Positions 43,997 to 54,408 of a stretch of DNA of 64,000 bases are shown piece after piece. Source of the DNA: Achromobacter pestifer (GTDB taxonomy: Bacteria > Pseudomonadota > Gammaproteobacteria > Burkholderiales > Burkholderiaceae_B); contig NZ_CP053985.1 of NCBI RefSeq assembly GCF_013267355.1, forward strand, positions 3,720,001 to 3,784,000, given 5' to 3'. The translations under genes were made by a program, and so were the position numbers. The notes beneath the pieces were generated by a model, which was not told the origin of the DNA, did no database searches, and saw only the letters and a program-made list of their open reading frames with translations. The stretch's first letter is position 1. Each line of letters begins with the position of its first letter.

Positions 43997-46900
43997 ATGA
44001 ACCGCACGTATCGCATAGTCTTCAACCGCAGCGCGGGATTGTGGCAGGTTGTAAGTGAGCATGCCCGCGGGCAAGGCAAGGGCGGTCGCCGTGAAAGCAG
44101 ATCCGCGCGCGCGCGCCTGCCGTTGATGGCGATATTGCTGGCGGCCCTGGGTACGGCCGGCGCAGTACAGGCAGGGCCGATGGTCACCCTCACCGGCGAT
44201 ACCACTTTCGGAGCTTATTCAGATCCATACCTCACGGTCGTCGGCCCGCTTCACGTGGGCATGACCGGTGTAGGAACATTGACCGTTGCCGATGGCGGCC
44301 AGGTGACGATACTGCCCGGCCACATGGTGATTCTGGCCGACTCGGCCTCGGCTCAGGGCACGATCAACATCGGCGCGGCTCCCGGCGCTGCGCCCGCGGG
44401 CGCCGGTGTCCTGGCGACGGGGCTACTCGAGTTCGGCGCGGGCGCGGGCACGCTGAACTTCAACACCAACGACCTCCACAACTTCGGCGCGGCGCTGGTC
44501 AGCCGCGGGTCGGGCACGCATAAACTCAATCACTATGCCGGCGAGACGCTGCTGCGCGGTGATAGTTCGGCCTTCGCGGGCGCGGTCAAGGTCATGGGCG
44601 GAAGGCTGACCATTCTCAACACACTGGGCGCGTCCGAAGGACGGCTCGATGCCGGAATTGCGGCGGGCGCCAGGGCCAGGGTCGACGTGGGCCGCGGCGG
44701 GGCCTGGAACATTGCGGGCAACTTGTTTGTCGGCGAAGTCGGCTCCGGCGAGCTCAGAATTCTTGACGGGGGCACGGTATCGAACCAGTTTGGCACGGTC
44801 AACGCCAAGATGGGTTCCGCCGCTCAAGTAACGGTTTTCGGTGCGAATTCCCGCTGGGTGAACAGCCATGCCCTGTTGATCGGCACGGACGGTGCGCGGG
44901 GGGCGATGACGGTCGAGCAGGGCGGCTACGTGAGCAGCAACGACGCCTATGTCGGCCGCATGCAGGACGGCCATGGGACCGTCTTGGTGACGGGGAGCGG
45001 ATCGGCCTGGGCCAGCGGCGGCAGACTCCTGGTGGGAGACATGTCAGCCCAGGGCTTATTGAGCATCGAGACGGGCGCTGTCGTCACGACTGTCGACAGC
45101 GTGGTGGGCAGCATGGGCGGCAGCGGCAGTGTGGTCGTCAGCGGAGCCGGCGCCTCCTGGAACAATACCGGTGCGCTCAATCTGGGCTTCGGCCAGGCTC
45201 TCCTCTTTGGCACCGGCAGCGTGACGATCGCGAATGCGGGCGCCGTCAATGTCGGTGCGAACGGAACAGGGGTGGTTGCCTTGGCCAAGGATGGCCTGTT
45301 CCCCGGGTTCGGCACGACCGGCACGATCAATATCGGCGCGCAGGCCAACCAGGCCGCCGTCGCGGCCGGTACGCTCAACGCCTCGGCGATCGAATTCGGC
45401 AAGGGCAATGCCACGCTCAATTTCAACCATGCCGATGCGGGCTATCGATTCCTGGCGCAGCTCAAAAGCACGGGCAATGGCACACACCAGCTGAACCAGA
45501 TCGCCGGCTCCACCATCATGGAGGGAGACAGCTCCGGCTTCAGGGGCGCGATGAAGGTGTCGGGCGGCAAGTTGACCGTGATGGGAAAACTGGGTGGATC
45601 CGCGGAGGTGACGGGCGGCGTGCTGCAGTATGGCGATGGCGCCACGGGCGCGGCCAACAGCCTGAGCGGCAACCTGAAAGTCTCCGGCGTCGGCAGCATG
45701 CTGGCGCTGCGAGGGGGCGCCACGCTCGGGGTCGCAGGCGACGTCGATCTGGCCGACGCCACCGTGTTGGACATCGCGGCCGGCGCGGGCAGTCCGTCAT
45801 TGCAGGCAAACAAGGTCAAGCTGGGCGACGGCGTGGTGTTCAAGCTGAGCGGCATTGCCGACAGGAGCCAGCTTGACAAGGTACTGATCCAGAGCACGAA
45901 CGGCATCGATGGTGATTTCAGCGGCGTGAGCGTGGGCGGTTTCACGGGCGCCGTCGATTACCTTACCGTCCACACGCGCAAATCCGCGGACGGCCTGCAG
46001 TACCGCGCCACCTACGATTTGAGCTGGACCGCCAACAACAATCTGGGCCATGGCACCTTCACGCTGGCCAACCCTGCGGACCGTTTCGACGTGGGCGTGG
46101 CGCTGTCGGACCAGGCCGCCAATGCCGCGGCCGGCTGGGATGGCAACACGCTGACGAAGGCAGGAGCGGGCACGCTGGTGCTGAGCGGCAACAACACCTA
46201 CAGCGGCGGCACGGTGATCGCCGGCGGCACGCTGCAGGTCGCAAACAATGCGAATCTGGGTTCCGGCACGCTGACCTTCAGCGGCGGGACATTGGCGGTC
46301 ACGCACTCTTTCGACACCTCGCGCGCCGTCGCGCTGGCGCAGCCTGGCAGGTTCGACGTGGCTGACGGCGCCGTGCTGGGCCTGACCGGCAGCGTGACGG
46401 GGAGCAGCGACCTGATCAAGAGCGGCGCGGGCACGCTGCGCCTGGACAAGGCGGGCAATGCCTACGGCAACACCTGGATCCAGTCGGGGACGCTGATCGG
46501 CAATGCCGCTTCGATCTCCGGCACCGTCAACAACGGCGGCAAGCTGGTGTTCGACCAGGCGATCAATGGCAACTTCTCGGGCAGCATCTTCGGGGCTGGC
46601 GCGCTCGTCAAGCAGGGCGCAGGTACGCTGGTGCTGTCCGGGGACCATGTTGCTTTCTCTGGCAAGACGACGGTGTCGGCGGGCACGCTGGCCGTGCAGG
46701 GCGTGTTGGGCGGCTCGGCGGAGGTCACGGGCGGCACCTTGCAGTATGGCAATGGCGTTGTCGGCGCGGCCAACCGCTTGAGTGGCGACCTGAAGGTGAG
46801 GGCTGCGGGTAGCACGCTGTCGGTGCAGGGCGCCGCCACCTTGTCGGTCGCGGGCGATGTCGGCCTGGCTGATGACACTGTGCTGGACGTCGACACCAGC

Positions 46901-49900
46901 GCGAACGGGCCGGTCTTGCAGGCGGGCAGCGTCACGCTTGGCGACGGTGTTGCTTTCCGGATCAACGGCATCACCGGCGCGGGGATGGCGGAAAAGGTCC
47001 TGATCGATACCCGTACCGGCATCAGCGGGGACTTCGGGTCCGTGAGCGTCGGCGGCTATTCGGGCGCGGTGGACTACCTTGCCGTCAACACGCGCAAATC
47101 GGCGGATCAACTGCAGTATCTGGCCAGCTATGGTCTGAGCTGGATGGCCAACAACGATCAGGCAGGCGGCACGTTCACGCTGACCGGCGCCACGGACCGG
47201 TTCGAGGCCGGCGCGGCGCTGAGCGATCAGGCGCCCAATGCCGCGAAAGGCTGGAACGGCCGCAGCCTGACCAAGGCGGGCGCGGGCACGCTGGTGCTGA
47301 GCGGGAACAACCGCTACACCGGCGGCACCGAGATCCTGGGTGGCACGCTGCAAGTGGCGCGCGATGAGAACCTGGGCGCAGCCTCGGGCGGGCTGGCTTT
47401 CAACGGCGGCACGCTGGCCGCCACGGGCTCCTTCGACACCGCGCGCGCCGTCACGCTGTCGAACTCAGGAACCTTCGACGTGGCAGACGGTGCCAGGCTG
47501 GGGCTGAATGGGCAAATCTCGGGCGGCGGTTCCCTCGTCAAGACGGGGGCGGGTACCTTGGCCCTGGGCCCAAGCAACAGCTACATCGGCGACACGACGA
47601 TTGCCGGCGGCACCTTGCAGATCGGGAGCGATGCCAGCCTGGGGGCGCTGGTCAACCGTCTGTACATCACCGGCGGCAGGCTGGCGACGACGTCGTCCTT
47701 TGATTTGTCGCGCGCCGTGACGTTGGGGGGCGCGGCGGCGGGGTTCGACGTGGCAGCTGGCACGTCGCTGGGCGTGACGGGTCCGGTATCGGGCTCGGGC
47801 ATGCTGGCGAAATCCGGAGCCGGCACGCTGGTGTTGAGCGGCAGCAATAGCTACACCGGCGGCACGCGTATCGATGGCGGCAGGCTGAAAATCTCCAATG
47901 ATTCGAACCTGGGCGCCGCGGCTGGCGGACTGGCGCTCGATGGCGGCACGCTGGCCACCACCGGCATCTTTGACATGGCGCGCGCGATCGCGCTGACACG
48001 GCAAGGCAGTTTCGACGTGGCTGCCGGCACGACGCTGGGCCTGACGGGCAAGGTGTCGGGCAACGGAGACCTGCTCAAGGCCGGAGCAGGCACCTTGCGC
48101 CTGGACAACGGAGCCAATGCCTACGGCAATACGTGGATTCAGGCAGGTACGCTGGTCGGACATGCCGGTTCGGTCTCGGGAAATGTCGGCAACAACGGAA
48201 CGCTGGTGTTCGAGCAGGCCGCCGATGCGAGCTTTGGCGGCGCCATTTCCGGCAGCGGCAATTTGATCAAGACCGGCGCAGGCACGCTGGACCTGGCCGG
48301 CAATCACGCTTCGTACACAGGCAAGACGACCGTGTCGCAGGGGCGGCTGATCGTGCAAGGCGTGCTGGGCGGTTCGGCCGCGGTGACGGGCGGCACATTG
48401 CAATACGGCAATGGCGTCGCGGGCGAGGCAAACCACCTGAGCGGCGATCTGAAGGTTGCCGGCGGCACGCTGTCGGTGCAGGGGACGGCCGTGCTGTCGG
48501 TGGCGGGTGATACCGATCTGGCCGACGGTACGGCCCTGGAGATTGCGGCAGCGACTGGCCGCCCCGCCTTGCAGTCCGATCGCGTCTTGCTGGGCGATGG
48601 CGTGACGTTCCGGCTGGCAGGCATCTCCGACACGAGCCGGCTCGACCAGGTGTTGATCGATACCCGCCACGGCATCAGCGGAGACTTCGCGTCGGTGAGC
48701 GTAGGCGGCTTCACGGGCGCCGTGGACTACATGACCGTCAATACGCGCAAGTCGGCGGACAATATGCAGTATCTGGCGACTTATGGCTTGTCCTGGAGCG
48801 CCGGCAACAACCTGGCGCACGGCACGTTCACGCTGACCAACGCCACGGACAGCTTCCTGGTGGGAGCGGCGTTGACGGATCAAGCCGGCAGTGCCGCCAG
48901 CGGTTGGGACGGCAGGACCCTGACCAAGGCCGGCGCGGGCACGCTCGTGTTGAGCGGCGACAACAGCTATGGCGGCGGTACGACCATCTCGGGCGGCGTG
49001 CTGCAGGTTGGCCGCGACGCGAACCTGGGGGCGGCCACGGGCGGGCTGAGCTTCAACGGCGGCACGCTGGCGACTACCGGGACTTTCGACACCGCGCGCG
49101 CGATCACGCTGGCGCAGGCGGGCGGCTTCGACGTGGCGGCCGGTACTGCCTTGGGCCTGGCCGGCACGGTATCGGGTAACGGCATGCTCATCAAGGCGGG
49201 GGCCGGCACGCTGGTGCTGAGCGGCAATAACACCTATGGCGGCGGCACGCGCATCGTTGGCGGCAGCGTGCAGATCGCGCAGGACGCGAGCCTGGGCGCG
49301 GCTTCAGGCGCGCTGACGTTCGACGGCGGCGCGCTGGCGAGCACGGGGTCGTTCGACACCTCGCGCGCTGTCCTGCTGGCGCAGTCGGGCAGCTTCGACG
49401 TCGCCGCAGGCACGGTCTTGGGCCTGAACGGCACGGTGTCGGGAGGCGGCATGTTCGCCAAAACCGGGGCTGGCACGCTGGTGCTGGGCGGCAGCAATAC
49501 CCACGCCGGTGGCACGCGGGTCGATGGCGGCACCTTGCAGGTCGCGCGGGACGCGAACCTGGGCGCAGCCGCTGGCGCGGTAACGTTCAATGGCGGCACG
49601 CTGGCGACTACTGCGTCATTCGATACCACGCGCCCGATGTCGCTGATGCAGTCGGGTCGCTTCGACGTGGCTGCAGGCACGGCGCTGGGCCTGAGCGGCA
49701 CGGTTTCGGGCGCTGGCGCGTTTGCCAAGCTTGGCGCCGGCACGCTGATCCTGAGCGCAAGCAACAGCTATGCCGGCGGCACCGCGATCGCCGGCGGCGT
49801 CTTGCAGGTCGCGCAGGACGCGAACCTGGGCGCGGCCGCTGGCGCGTTGACGTTCAATGGCGGCACGCTGGCGGCCACGGGCAGCTTCGATACCGCGCGC

Positions 49901-51859
49901 ACGGTCGCGCTGGCGCAGACAGGGACCTTCGACGTCGCCGCCAGCACGACGCTGGGCCTGACCGGCATGGTCTCGGGTAGCGGCAATCTGATCAAGACCG
50001 GGTCCGGCACGCTGCGTCTGGACAACTCGGCCAATGCCTACGGCAACACGCTGATCCGGGACGGCATCTTGGTCGGCAATGCCGCTTCGATCCTCGGCAA
50101 CGTCGACAACAACGGCACGCTGGTGTTCGATCAGGGCGCGAATGCGTCGTTCGGCGGCGCCATTTCCGGCAACGGTGCCCTGGTCAAGAGCGGCGCCGGC
50201 ACGCTGGGGCTGACCGGCGACAGCTCGGGCTTTACCGGCAGCACCACGGTCCAGGGCGGCAGGCTGGCCCTGAACGGCAAGCTGGGCGGCGGCTTGAATA
50301 TCGGTGCGGGCGGCGTGCTTGCAGGCGCGGGCACCGTGGGCTCGGGAGCCGGCTCGACGGTGACGGTGGCGGCCGGCGCCACGCTGGCGCCGGGCAATTC
50401 CATAGGCACGCTGACCGTCGATGGCGATCTCGTCATCGAGAGCGGCGCGCGCTACGCCGTGGAAACCAATCCGCGCGGCGCCGATGCCGACCTCATCCAT
50501 GTCACTGGCAATGCCACGATCAATGGCGGCTCCGTCGCGCATATCGGCATCGATGGCGACTACGGACTGCGTTCCGTGTACACGCTACTGGCCGCTGACG
50601 GCGCCTTGTCCGGCCGGTTCGACACGGTGACTTCCGACTATGCCTTCCTGACGCCGCAACTTGGGTACGACTATGGCGCGGGCCGGGTGTCGCTGGAATT
50701 GACGCGCAACGGCACGGCCATGGCCACCGCCGCTGCCACGCGCAACCAGCGCGCGGCGGCGGGCGCCATCGACAGCATCGGCATGGCGGCGGGCAACGGG
50801 CTCTACGATGCGATCGTGGCGCTGCCCGACGACAAGGGTTTGCTGCGTTCCAGTTTCGACCAACTGTCCGGCGAAATCCACGCGTCGGCCAAGACCGTGC
50901 TGCTCGAGGACAGCCGCTATGTGCGCGACGCGGCCAGCGAGCGCCTGCGCTCGGCCGCAGGCGCGGTCGGCGCATCGGCGGCGCCAGTCCTGGCGTCCGC
51001 CGGGGACGGCGCCCGGCTGGCTCCGGCGGGCGCCATGGGGCCAGCCAGCTGGATACAGGGTCTGGGTTCCTGGCGCCAGACCGATGGCGACGGCAACGCC
51101 GCTCAGGTCAAGAGCTCGACCGGCGGCTTTCTGCTGGGTGTGGACGCGCCGGTGTCCGACGCCTGGCGGCTGGGTCTGATGGCGGGCTACACCCGCACGG
51201 ATTTCGATCTGCGCGACCGGGCCTCCTCCGGCGACAGCGACAACTACCATCTTGGCGCCTACGGCGGCGGCCAATGGGGTGCGTTGGGTCTGCGCGGCGG
51301 GCTGGCCTACAGCTGGCACGACATCGCGACTCGGCGCTCGGTTGCCATGCCCGGCTACTCCGACCGCCTCAAGGCCAACTACGATGGCCGCACCGTCCAG
51401 GCCTTTGCCGACCTCAGCTACCGCATCGACACGCGCATCGCCGCGCTTGAGCCGTTCGCCAACCTGGCCTATGTCAACCTCAAGACCGACGGCTACAGCG
51501 AGAGCGGCGGCGCCGCGGCGCTGCGCGCCAACAGCCAGACCAACGAGACCACGTACACGACACTGGGCTCGCGGCTCATGTCCAGCTTCGAACTGGGCGG
51601 CGCGCAAGCCACGGCCCGGGGATCGCTGGGCTGGCGCTACGCCTTTGGCGATTTGAAACCCGCCGCCACCCAGGCCTTCGCGGCGGGCGATGCCTTTACC
51701 GTGGCCGGCGTGCCCATCGCGAAGAACAGCGCGGTACTGGAAGCGGGGCTGGATGTGCAGGTATCCCGCAAGGTCTCCTTCGATCTGTCGTATCAGGGGC
51801 AGCTCGCCAGCGGAGCCCAGGATCACGGCGTCAGGGCGGGGCTGAACGTGCGGTTCTGA
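43997..51859 (+). CDS. Giant autotransporter (type Va secretion) with repeat passenger
   Basis: A 2620-residue outer-membrane protein. Residues 1-~30 (MNRTYRIVFNRSAGLWQVVS) are the extended signal peptide region of large autotransporters. A classical hydrophobic core (LPLMAILLAALGTAGAVQA) follows, with cleavage near 59. The passenger, about 60-2300, is beta-helix forming, with many AGAGTLVLSGNN-type autotransporter-associated strand repeats. The C-terminal beta-barrel, about 2345-2620, ends GVRAGLNVRF with the terminal Phe needed for assembly. GAAGAG precedes ATG 43997. No protease motif was seen, so adhesion or aggregation is more likely than enzymatic activity. Confidence 0.93.
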   Translation: MNRTYRIVFNRSAGLWQVVSEHARGQGKGGRRESRSARARLPLMAILLAALGTAGAVQAGPMVTLTGDTTFGAYSDPYLTVVGPLHVGMTGVGTLTVADGGQVTILPGHMVILADSASAQGTINIGAAPGAAPAGAGVLATGLLEFGAGAGTLNFNTNDLHNFGAALVSRGSGTHKLNHYAGETLLRGDSSAFAGAVKVMGGRLTILNTLGASEGRLDAGIAAGARARVDVGRGGAWNIAGNLFVGEVGSGELRILDGGTVSNQFGTVNAKMGSAAQVTVFGANSRWVNSHALLIGTDGARGAMTVEQGGYVSSNDAYVGRMQDGHGTVLVTGSGSAWASGGRLLVGDMSAQGLLSIETGAVVTTVDSVVGSMGGSGSVVVSGAGASWNNTGALNLGFGQALLFGTGSVTIANAGAVNVGANGTGVVALAKDGLFPGFGTTGTINIGAQANQAAVAAGTLNASAIEFGKGNATLNFNHADAGYRFLAQLKSTGNGTHQLNQIAGSTIMEGDSSGFRGAMKVSGGKLTVMGKLGGSAEVTGGVLQYGDGATGAANSLSGNLKVSGVGSMLALRGGATLGVAGDVDLADATVLDIAAGAGSPSLQANKVKLGDGVVFKLSGIADRSQLDKVLIQSTNGIDGDFSGVSVGGFTGAVDYLTVHTRKSADGLQYRATYDLSWTANNNLGHGTFTLANPADRFDVGVALSDQAANAAAGWDGNTLTKAGAGTLVLSGNNTYSGGTVIAGGTLQVANNANLGSGTLTFSGGTLAVTHSFDTSRAVALAQPGRFDVADGAVLGLTGSVTGSSDLIKSGAGTLRLDKAGNAYGNTWIQSGTLIGNAASISGTVNNGGKLVFDQAINGNFSGSIFGAGALVKQGAGTLVLSGDHVAFSGKTTVSAGTLAVQGVLGGSAEVTGGTLQYGNGVVGAANRLSGDLKVRAAGSTLSVQGAATLSVAGDVGLADDTVLDVDTSANGPVLQAGSVTLGDGVAFRINGITGAGMAEKVLIDTRTGISGDFGSVSVGGYSGAVDYLAVNTRKSADQLQYLASYGLSWMANNDQAGGTFTLTGATDRFEAGAALSDQAPNAAKGWNGRSLTKAGAGTLVLSGNNRYTGGTEILGGTLQVARDENLGAASGGLAFNGGTLAATGSFDTARAVTLSNSGTFDVADGARLGLNGQISGGGSLVKTGAGTLALGPSNSYIGDTTIAGGTLQIGSDASLGALVNRLYITGGRLATTSSFDLSRAVTLGGAAAGFDVAAGTSLGVTGPVSGSGMLAKSGAGTLVLSGSNSYTGGTRIDGGRLKISNDSNLGAAAGGLALDGGTLATTGIFDMARAIALTRQGSFDVAAGTTLGLTGKVSGNGDLLKAGAGTLRLDNGANAYGNTWIQAGTLVGHAGSVSGNVGNNGTLVFEQAADASFGGAISGSGNLIKTGAGTLDLAGNHASYTGKTTVSQGRLIVQGVLGGSAAVTGGTLQYGNGVAGEANHLSGDLKVAGGTLSVQGTAVLSVAGDTDLADGTALEIAAATGRPALQSDRVLLGDGVTFRLAGISDTSRLDQVLIDTRHGISGDFASVSVGGFTGAVDYMTVNTRKSADNMQYLATYGLSWSAGNNLAHGTFTLTNATDSFLVGAALTDQAGSAASGWDGRTLTKAGAGTLVLSGDNSYGGGTTISGGVLQVGRDANLGAATGGLSFNGGTLATTGTFDTARAITLAQAGGFDVAAGTALGLAGTVSGNGMLIKAGAGTLVLSGNNTYGGGTRIVGGSVQIAQDASLGAASGALTFDGGALASTGSFDTSRAVLLAQSGSFDVAAGTVLGLNGTVSGGGMFAKTGAGTLVLGGSNTHAGGTRVDGGTLQVARDANLGAAAGAVTFNGGTLATTASFDTTRPMSLMQSGRFDVAAGTALGLSGTVSGAGAFAKLGAGTLILSASNSYAGGTAIAGGVLQVAQDANLGAAAGALTFNGGTLAATGSFDTARTVALAQTGTFDVAASTTLGLTGMVSGSGNLIKTGSGTLRLDNSANAYGNTLIRDGILVGNAASILGNVDNNGTLVFDQGANASFGGAISGNGALVKSGAGTLGLTGDSSGFTGSTTVQGGRLALNGKLGGGLNIGAGGVLAGAGTVGSGAGSTVTVAAGATLAPGNSIGTLTVDGDLVIESGARYAVETNPRGADADLIHVTGNATINGGSVAHIGIDGDYGLRSVYTLLAADGALSGRFDTVTSDYAFLTPQLGYDYGAGRVSLELTRNGTAMATAAATRNQRAAAGAIDSIGMAAGNGLYDAIVALPDDKGLLRSSFDQLSGEIHASAKTVLLEDSRYVRDAASERLRSAAGAVGASAAPVLASAGDGARLAPAGAMGPASWIQGLGSWRQTDGDGNAAQVKSSTGGFLLGVDAPVSDAWRLGLMAGYTRTDFDLRDRASSGDSDNYHLGAYGGGQWGALGLRGGLAYSWHDIATRRSVAMPGYSDRLKANYDGRTVQAFADLSYRIDTRIAALEPFANLAYVNLKTDGYSESGGAAALRANSQTNETTYTTLGSRLMSSFELGGAQATARGSLGWRYAFGDLKPAATQAFAAGDAFTVAGVPIAKNSAVLEAGLDVQVSRKVSFDLSYQGQLASGAQDHGVRAGLNVRF
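46140..50260 (+). repeat. Tandem autotransporter repeats, about 267-bp unit
   Basis: Units of about 89 residues, each starting KAGAGTLVLSG and ending near a LGLTGTVSG-like strand, recur with 267-270-base spacing, clearest at about 49198, 49465 and 49735. A longer module (GGSAEVTGGTLQYG to SADQLQYLASYGLSW) occurs three times, at about 45594, 46707 and 48366. The region looks built by duplication. Confidence 0.8.
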
Positions 51860-51870
51860 GTCGTCGCCCC

Positions 51871-51895
51871 AAAAAAAAACGCCCGTTTCCGGGCG
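51871..51895 (-). terminator. Terminator of the phn operon
   Basis: CGCCCG, loop TTTC, CGGGCG (51880-51895) with nine A at 51871-51879, which is a nine-T run on the minus strand. Placed after phnE2 and just past the autotransporter stop. Confidence 0.88.
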
Positions 51896-51929
51896 GAGCA
51901 AAGGAACGCTGCAGGGATCCGCGGACGCG

Positions 51930-52754
51930 TCAGAGGATGCGTTTGCGGACCTGGGTGATGATGATTTCAGCCACGACGACCACCGCGAAGATGGCGGCCA
52001 GCACCAGCGCCACGCGGTCCCACTGGAACAGGTTCAGCGCGGTGTCCAGCGCCATGCCGATGCCGCCGGCGCCAACCAGGCCCAGCACGGCCGATTCGCG
52101 CACGTTGATGTCCCAGCGCAGCAGCACGATGGACCAGAAGGCCGGGCGGATCTGCGGCCAGTAGGCGTACCAGATCACCGAGGCCTTGCTGGCGCCGGTG
52201 GCGGTGACGGCCTCGATGGGGCCGCGCTGCGCTTCCTCGATGGCTTCGCCCACCAGCTTGCCGACGAAACCGATGGAGCGGAACGCGATGGCCAGCGTGC
52301 CGGCCAGGGCGCCCGGCCCGAAGATGGCGATGAACAGCAGCGCCCACACCAGTGAATTGACCGAACGGCTGGACACCAGGATCAGCCTGGCCAGCATGTT
52401 GACGGTCTTGCTGGGCGTGAGGTTGTTGGCCGCGAGCAACCCGACAGGCACCGCCATCACCACGGACAGGATGGTGCCCAGCGTGGCGATGTGCAGCGTT
52501 TCGATCAGCGCGCCGTGCACGCCTTCCGGGTAGTAGGCCCAGTCTATCGGCCACATGCGCCGGAACAGGTCGGCCATCTGCTCGGGCGCGTCGTACAGGA
52601 ACTCCGGAATGACCTCGACGCCGCGGATCGCCTGCACGATGGCCGCGACCAGCAGCAGGTAGAGCGCGAAGCGCAACAGGCGCTGGCCCATGCTGTAGCG
52701 TTGCCAGACGCGCGGCGTGCCCGCCGGATTCAGGATGGAGGCATGGGCGTTCAT
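51930..52754 (-). CDS. phnE: Phosphonate-type ABC transporter permease PhnE (second)
   Basis: A 274-residue permease with six or so helices. The EAA-type coupling loop is AIEEAQRGPIEAVTATGAS, and LGLVGAGGIGMALDTALNLF is conserved in PhnE. It forms the membrane channel with the adjacent first PhnE. The ATG at 52754 overlaps the upstream phnE stop (ATGA), so the two are translated together. Last gene of the operon. Confidence 0.93.
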   Translation of the reverse strand: MNAHASILNPAGTPRVWQRYSMGQRLLRFALYLLLVAAIVQAIRGVEVIPEFLYDAPEQMADLFRRMWPIDWAYYPEGVHGALIETLHIATLGTILSVVMAVPVGLLAANNLTPSKTVNMLARLILVSSRSVNSLVWALLFIAIFGPGALAGTLAIAFRSIGFVGKLVGEAIEEAQRGPIEAVTATGASKASVIWYAYWPQIRPAFWSIVLLRWDINVRESAVLGLVGAGGIGMALDTALNLFQWDRVALVLAAIFAVVVVAEIIITQVRKRIL

Positions 52755-53635
52755 TCGTCCACCTCCGCCCGGCGCTTGACCGGCGTTGTGCTGCTGCCGA
52801 TGCCGCGCGCGCCGGCGAAGCGGCCTTGCAGGATGCGGTCGAAGCCCAGGTTGTCCAGGAACACGGCGCGCACGAAGCCCGCCAGGATTTCGCCCAGCAT
52901 GATGATGGCGATCAGGGTCAGCAGGATGGCGCTGACGAAGTCGTAGTCGAAGCGCTGGAACGCCGAGAACAAGGTGCCGCCCACGCCGCCCGCGCCCACG
53001 ATCCCCACCATGGTGGAATTGCGCAGGTTGGAGTCGAACTGGTAGGTCGCAAAGCCGATGAAGCGGGCGAACACCTGCGGCAGCACGCCGAAGATGATCA
53101 CGTTGGCGAACGACGCGCCCGTGGCGCGCACCGCTTCGACCTGCTTGAGCGATATTTCCTCGATGGCCTCGGTGAACAGCTTGCCGATGAAGCCGACGGA
53201 GGCGACCGTCAGCGCCAGGATGCCGGCCAGCGCGCCGAAGCCCACGGCCTTGACGAACAGGATGGCGACGATGACGGGATGCAGCGCGCGGCACAGCGCC
53301 ACGATGGCGCGGGCGGGCCACGATACCCAGGTGGGCATCATGTTGCGCGCGCCCAGCAAGCCGATGGGCAGGGCGATGATGATGCCCAGCACCGAAGCCA
53401 GCACCGCGATTTCCAGGCTCTCCGCGATGCCCTTCCACAAGGTGGCAGGCTTTTCGAAGTTGGGCGGGAACATGCGCGCCAGAAACGTGGACGCGTGGCC
53501 CATGCCGGTTTCGAAGCGCGCCCAGCTGAAGTCCAGCTGCGCGCCGGCGTACAGCGTGTAGGCCAGCAGCAACAGCAGGCCCGCCTTGGCGCGTCCGGAC
53601 ATGGCGAAGGGGCGGGCCCCTTTGGGTGCGATCAT
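52751..53635 (-). CDS. phnE: Phosphonate-type ABC transporter permease PhnE (first)
   Basis: A 294-residue permease. Coupling loop [19 protein letters not shown] and [20 protein letters not shown] are typical of PhnE. ATG 53635 overlaps the phnC stop by four bases, which decides the start over an upstream TTG at 53644. Two different PhnE subunits, as here, are known from several proteobacterial phosphonate importers. Confidence 0.93.
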   Translation of the reverse strand: MIAPKGARPFAMSGRAKAGLLLLLAYTLYAGAQLDFSWARFETGMGHASTFLARMFPPNFEKPATLWKGIAESLEIAVLASVLGIIIALPIGLLGARNMMPTWVSWPARAIVALCRALHPVIVAILFVKAVGFGALAGILALTVASVGFIGKLFTEAIEEISLKQVEAVRATGASFANVIIFGVLPQVFARFIGFATYQFDSNLRNSTMVGIVGAGGVGGTLFSAFQRFDYDFVSAILLTLIAIIMLGEILAGFVRAVFLDNLGFDRILQGRFAGARGIGSSTTPVKRRAEVDE

Positions 53636-54402
53636 TCCAGCCAAGACTCGCCTCCGTAGATGGTCTTGAGCATGGTGGCGTCCAGCCCCTGGCCGTCGCC
53701 GTCATAGACCACATGCCCGCCGGACATGCCGACGATGCGGGTGGCGTAGCGGCGGGCGAGTTCGACGTCGTGGATGTTGACGATGACGGGAATGCCCGTG
53801 GCGCTGCCCTGTTCGGACAGCAGTTCCATGATCTCGACGGAGGTCTTGGGATCGAGCGAGGAGGTGGGTTCGTCCGCCAGCAGCAGCTGCGGACGCTGCA
53901 TCAGCGCGCGGGCGATGCCCACGCGCTGGCGCTGGCCGCCCGACAGCGCATCGGCGCGCTGGTCGGCAAAGCCCGCCAGGCCCACGGTGTCCAGCAGCTT
54001 GTAGGCATGCTGGATGTCCTCGGGCTCGAAGCGGCGCATCCACGCCTTCACGGCGGAGGTGTAGCCCAGCCGTCCAGTCAGCAGGTTCTCCATGACCGTC
54101 AGGCGTTCCACCAGGTTGTATTCCTGGAACACCATGCCGATGCGCCGGCGCGCGCGGCGCAGCGACGCGCCGCGCACGCGGGCCAGGTCCACGGTGCCAT
54201 CCTGGGACTGCAGCACGATCTCGCCCTTGGTGGGTTCGATCAGCCGGTTGATGCAACGCAGAAGCGTGCTCTTGCCGGTGCCCGAGGGGCCAATGATGGC
54301 GGTCAGCCCCTGTCCCGCGATCTGCAGGTCGATGCCGTTGAGTACCGGCCGGCCGGCCCGGTATTCCTTCACCAGGCCGGAAATGCGTAGCGACGTCGTC
54401 AT
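53632..54402 (-). CDS. phnC: Phosphonate-type ABC transporter ATP-binding protein PhnC
   Basis: A 256-residue ATPase. Walker [19 protein letters not shown]-loop [20 protein letters not shown], signature [18 protein letters not shown], Walker [16 protein letters not shown] and the conserved His of VNIHDVELA are all present. The [20 protein letters not shown] block is diagnostic of PhnC. It starts seven bases after phnD and overlaps phnE1. Confidence 0.95.
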   Translation of the reverse strand: MTTSLRISGLVKEYRAGRPVLNGIDLQIAGQGLTAIIGPSGTGKSTLLRCINRLIEPTKGEIVLQSQDGTVDLARVRGASLRRARRRIGMVFQEYNLVERLTVMENLLTGRLGYTSAVKAWMRRFEPEDIQHAYKLLDTVGLAGFADQRADALSGGQRQRVGIARALMQRPQLLLADEPTSSLDPKTSVEIMELLSEQGSATGIPVIVNIHDVELARRYATRIVGMSGGHVVYDGDGQGLDATMLKTIYGGESWLE

Positions 54403-54408
54403 ACGGAA

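Noticed and set aside
46140..50260. Regular repeats considered as a CRISPR array
   Set aside because: The unit is about 267 bp, translated in one frame, with conserved protein motif and no unique spacers.
44423..50542. Several minus-strand frames inside the autotransporter gene
   Set aside because: They repeat with the passenger repeats and have biased composition, so they are antisense shadows.
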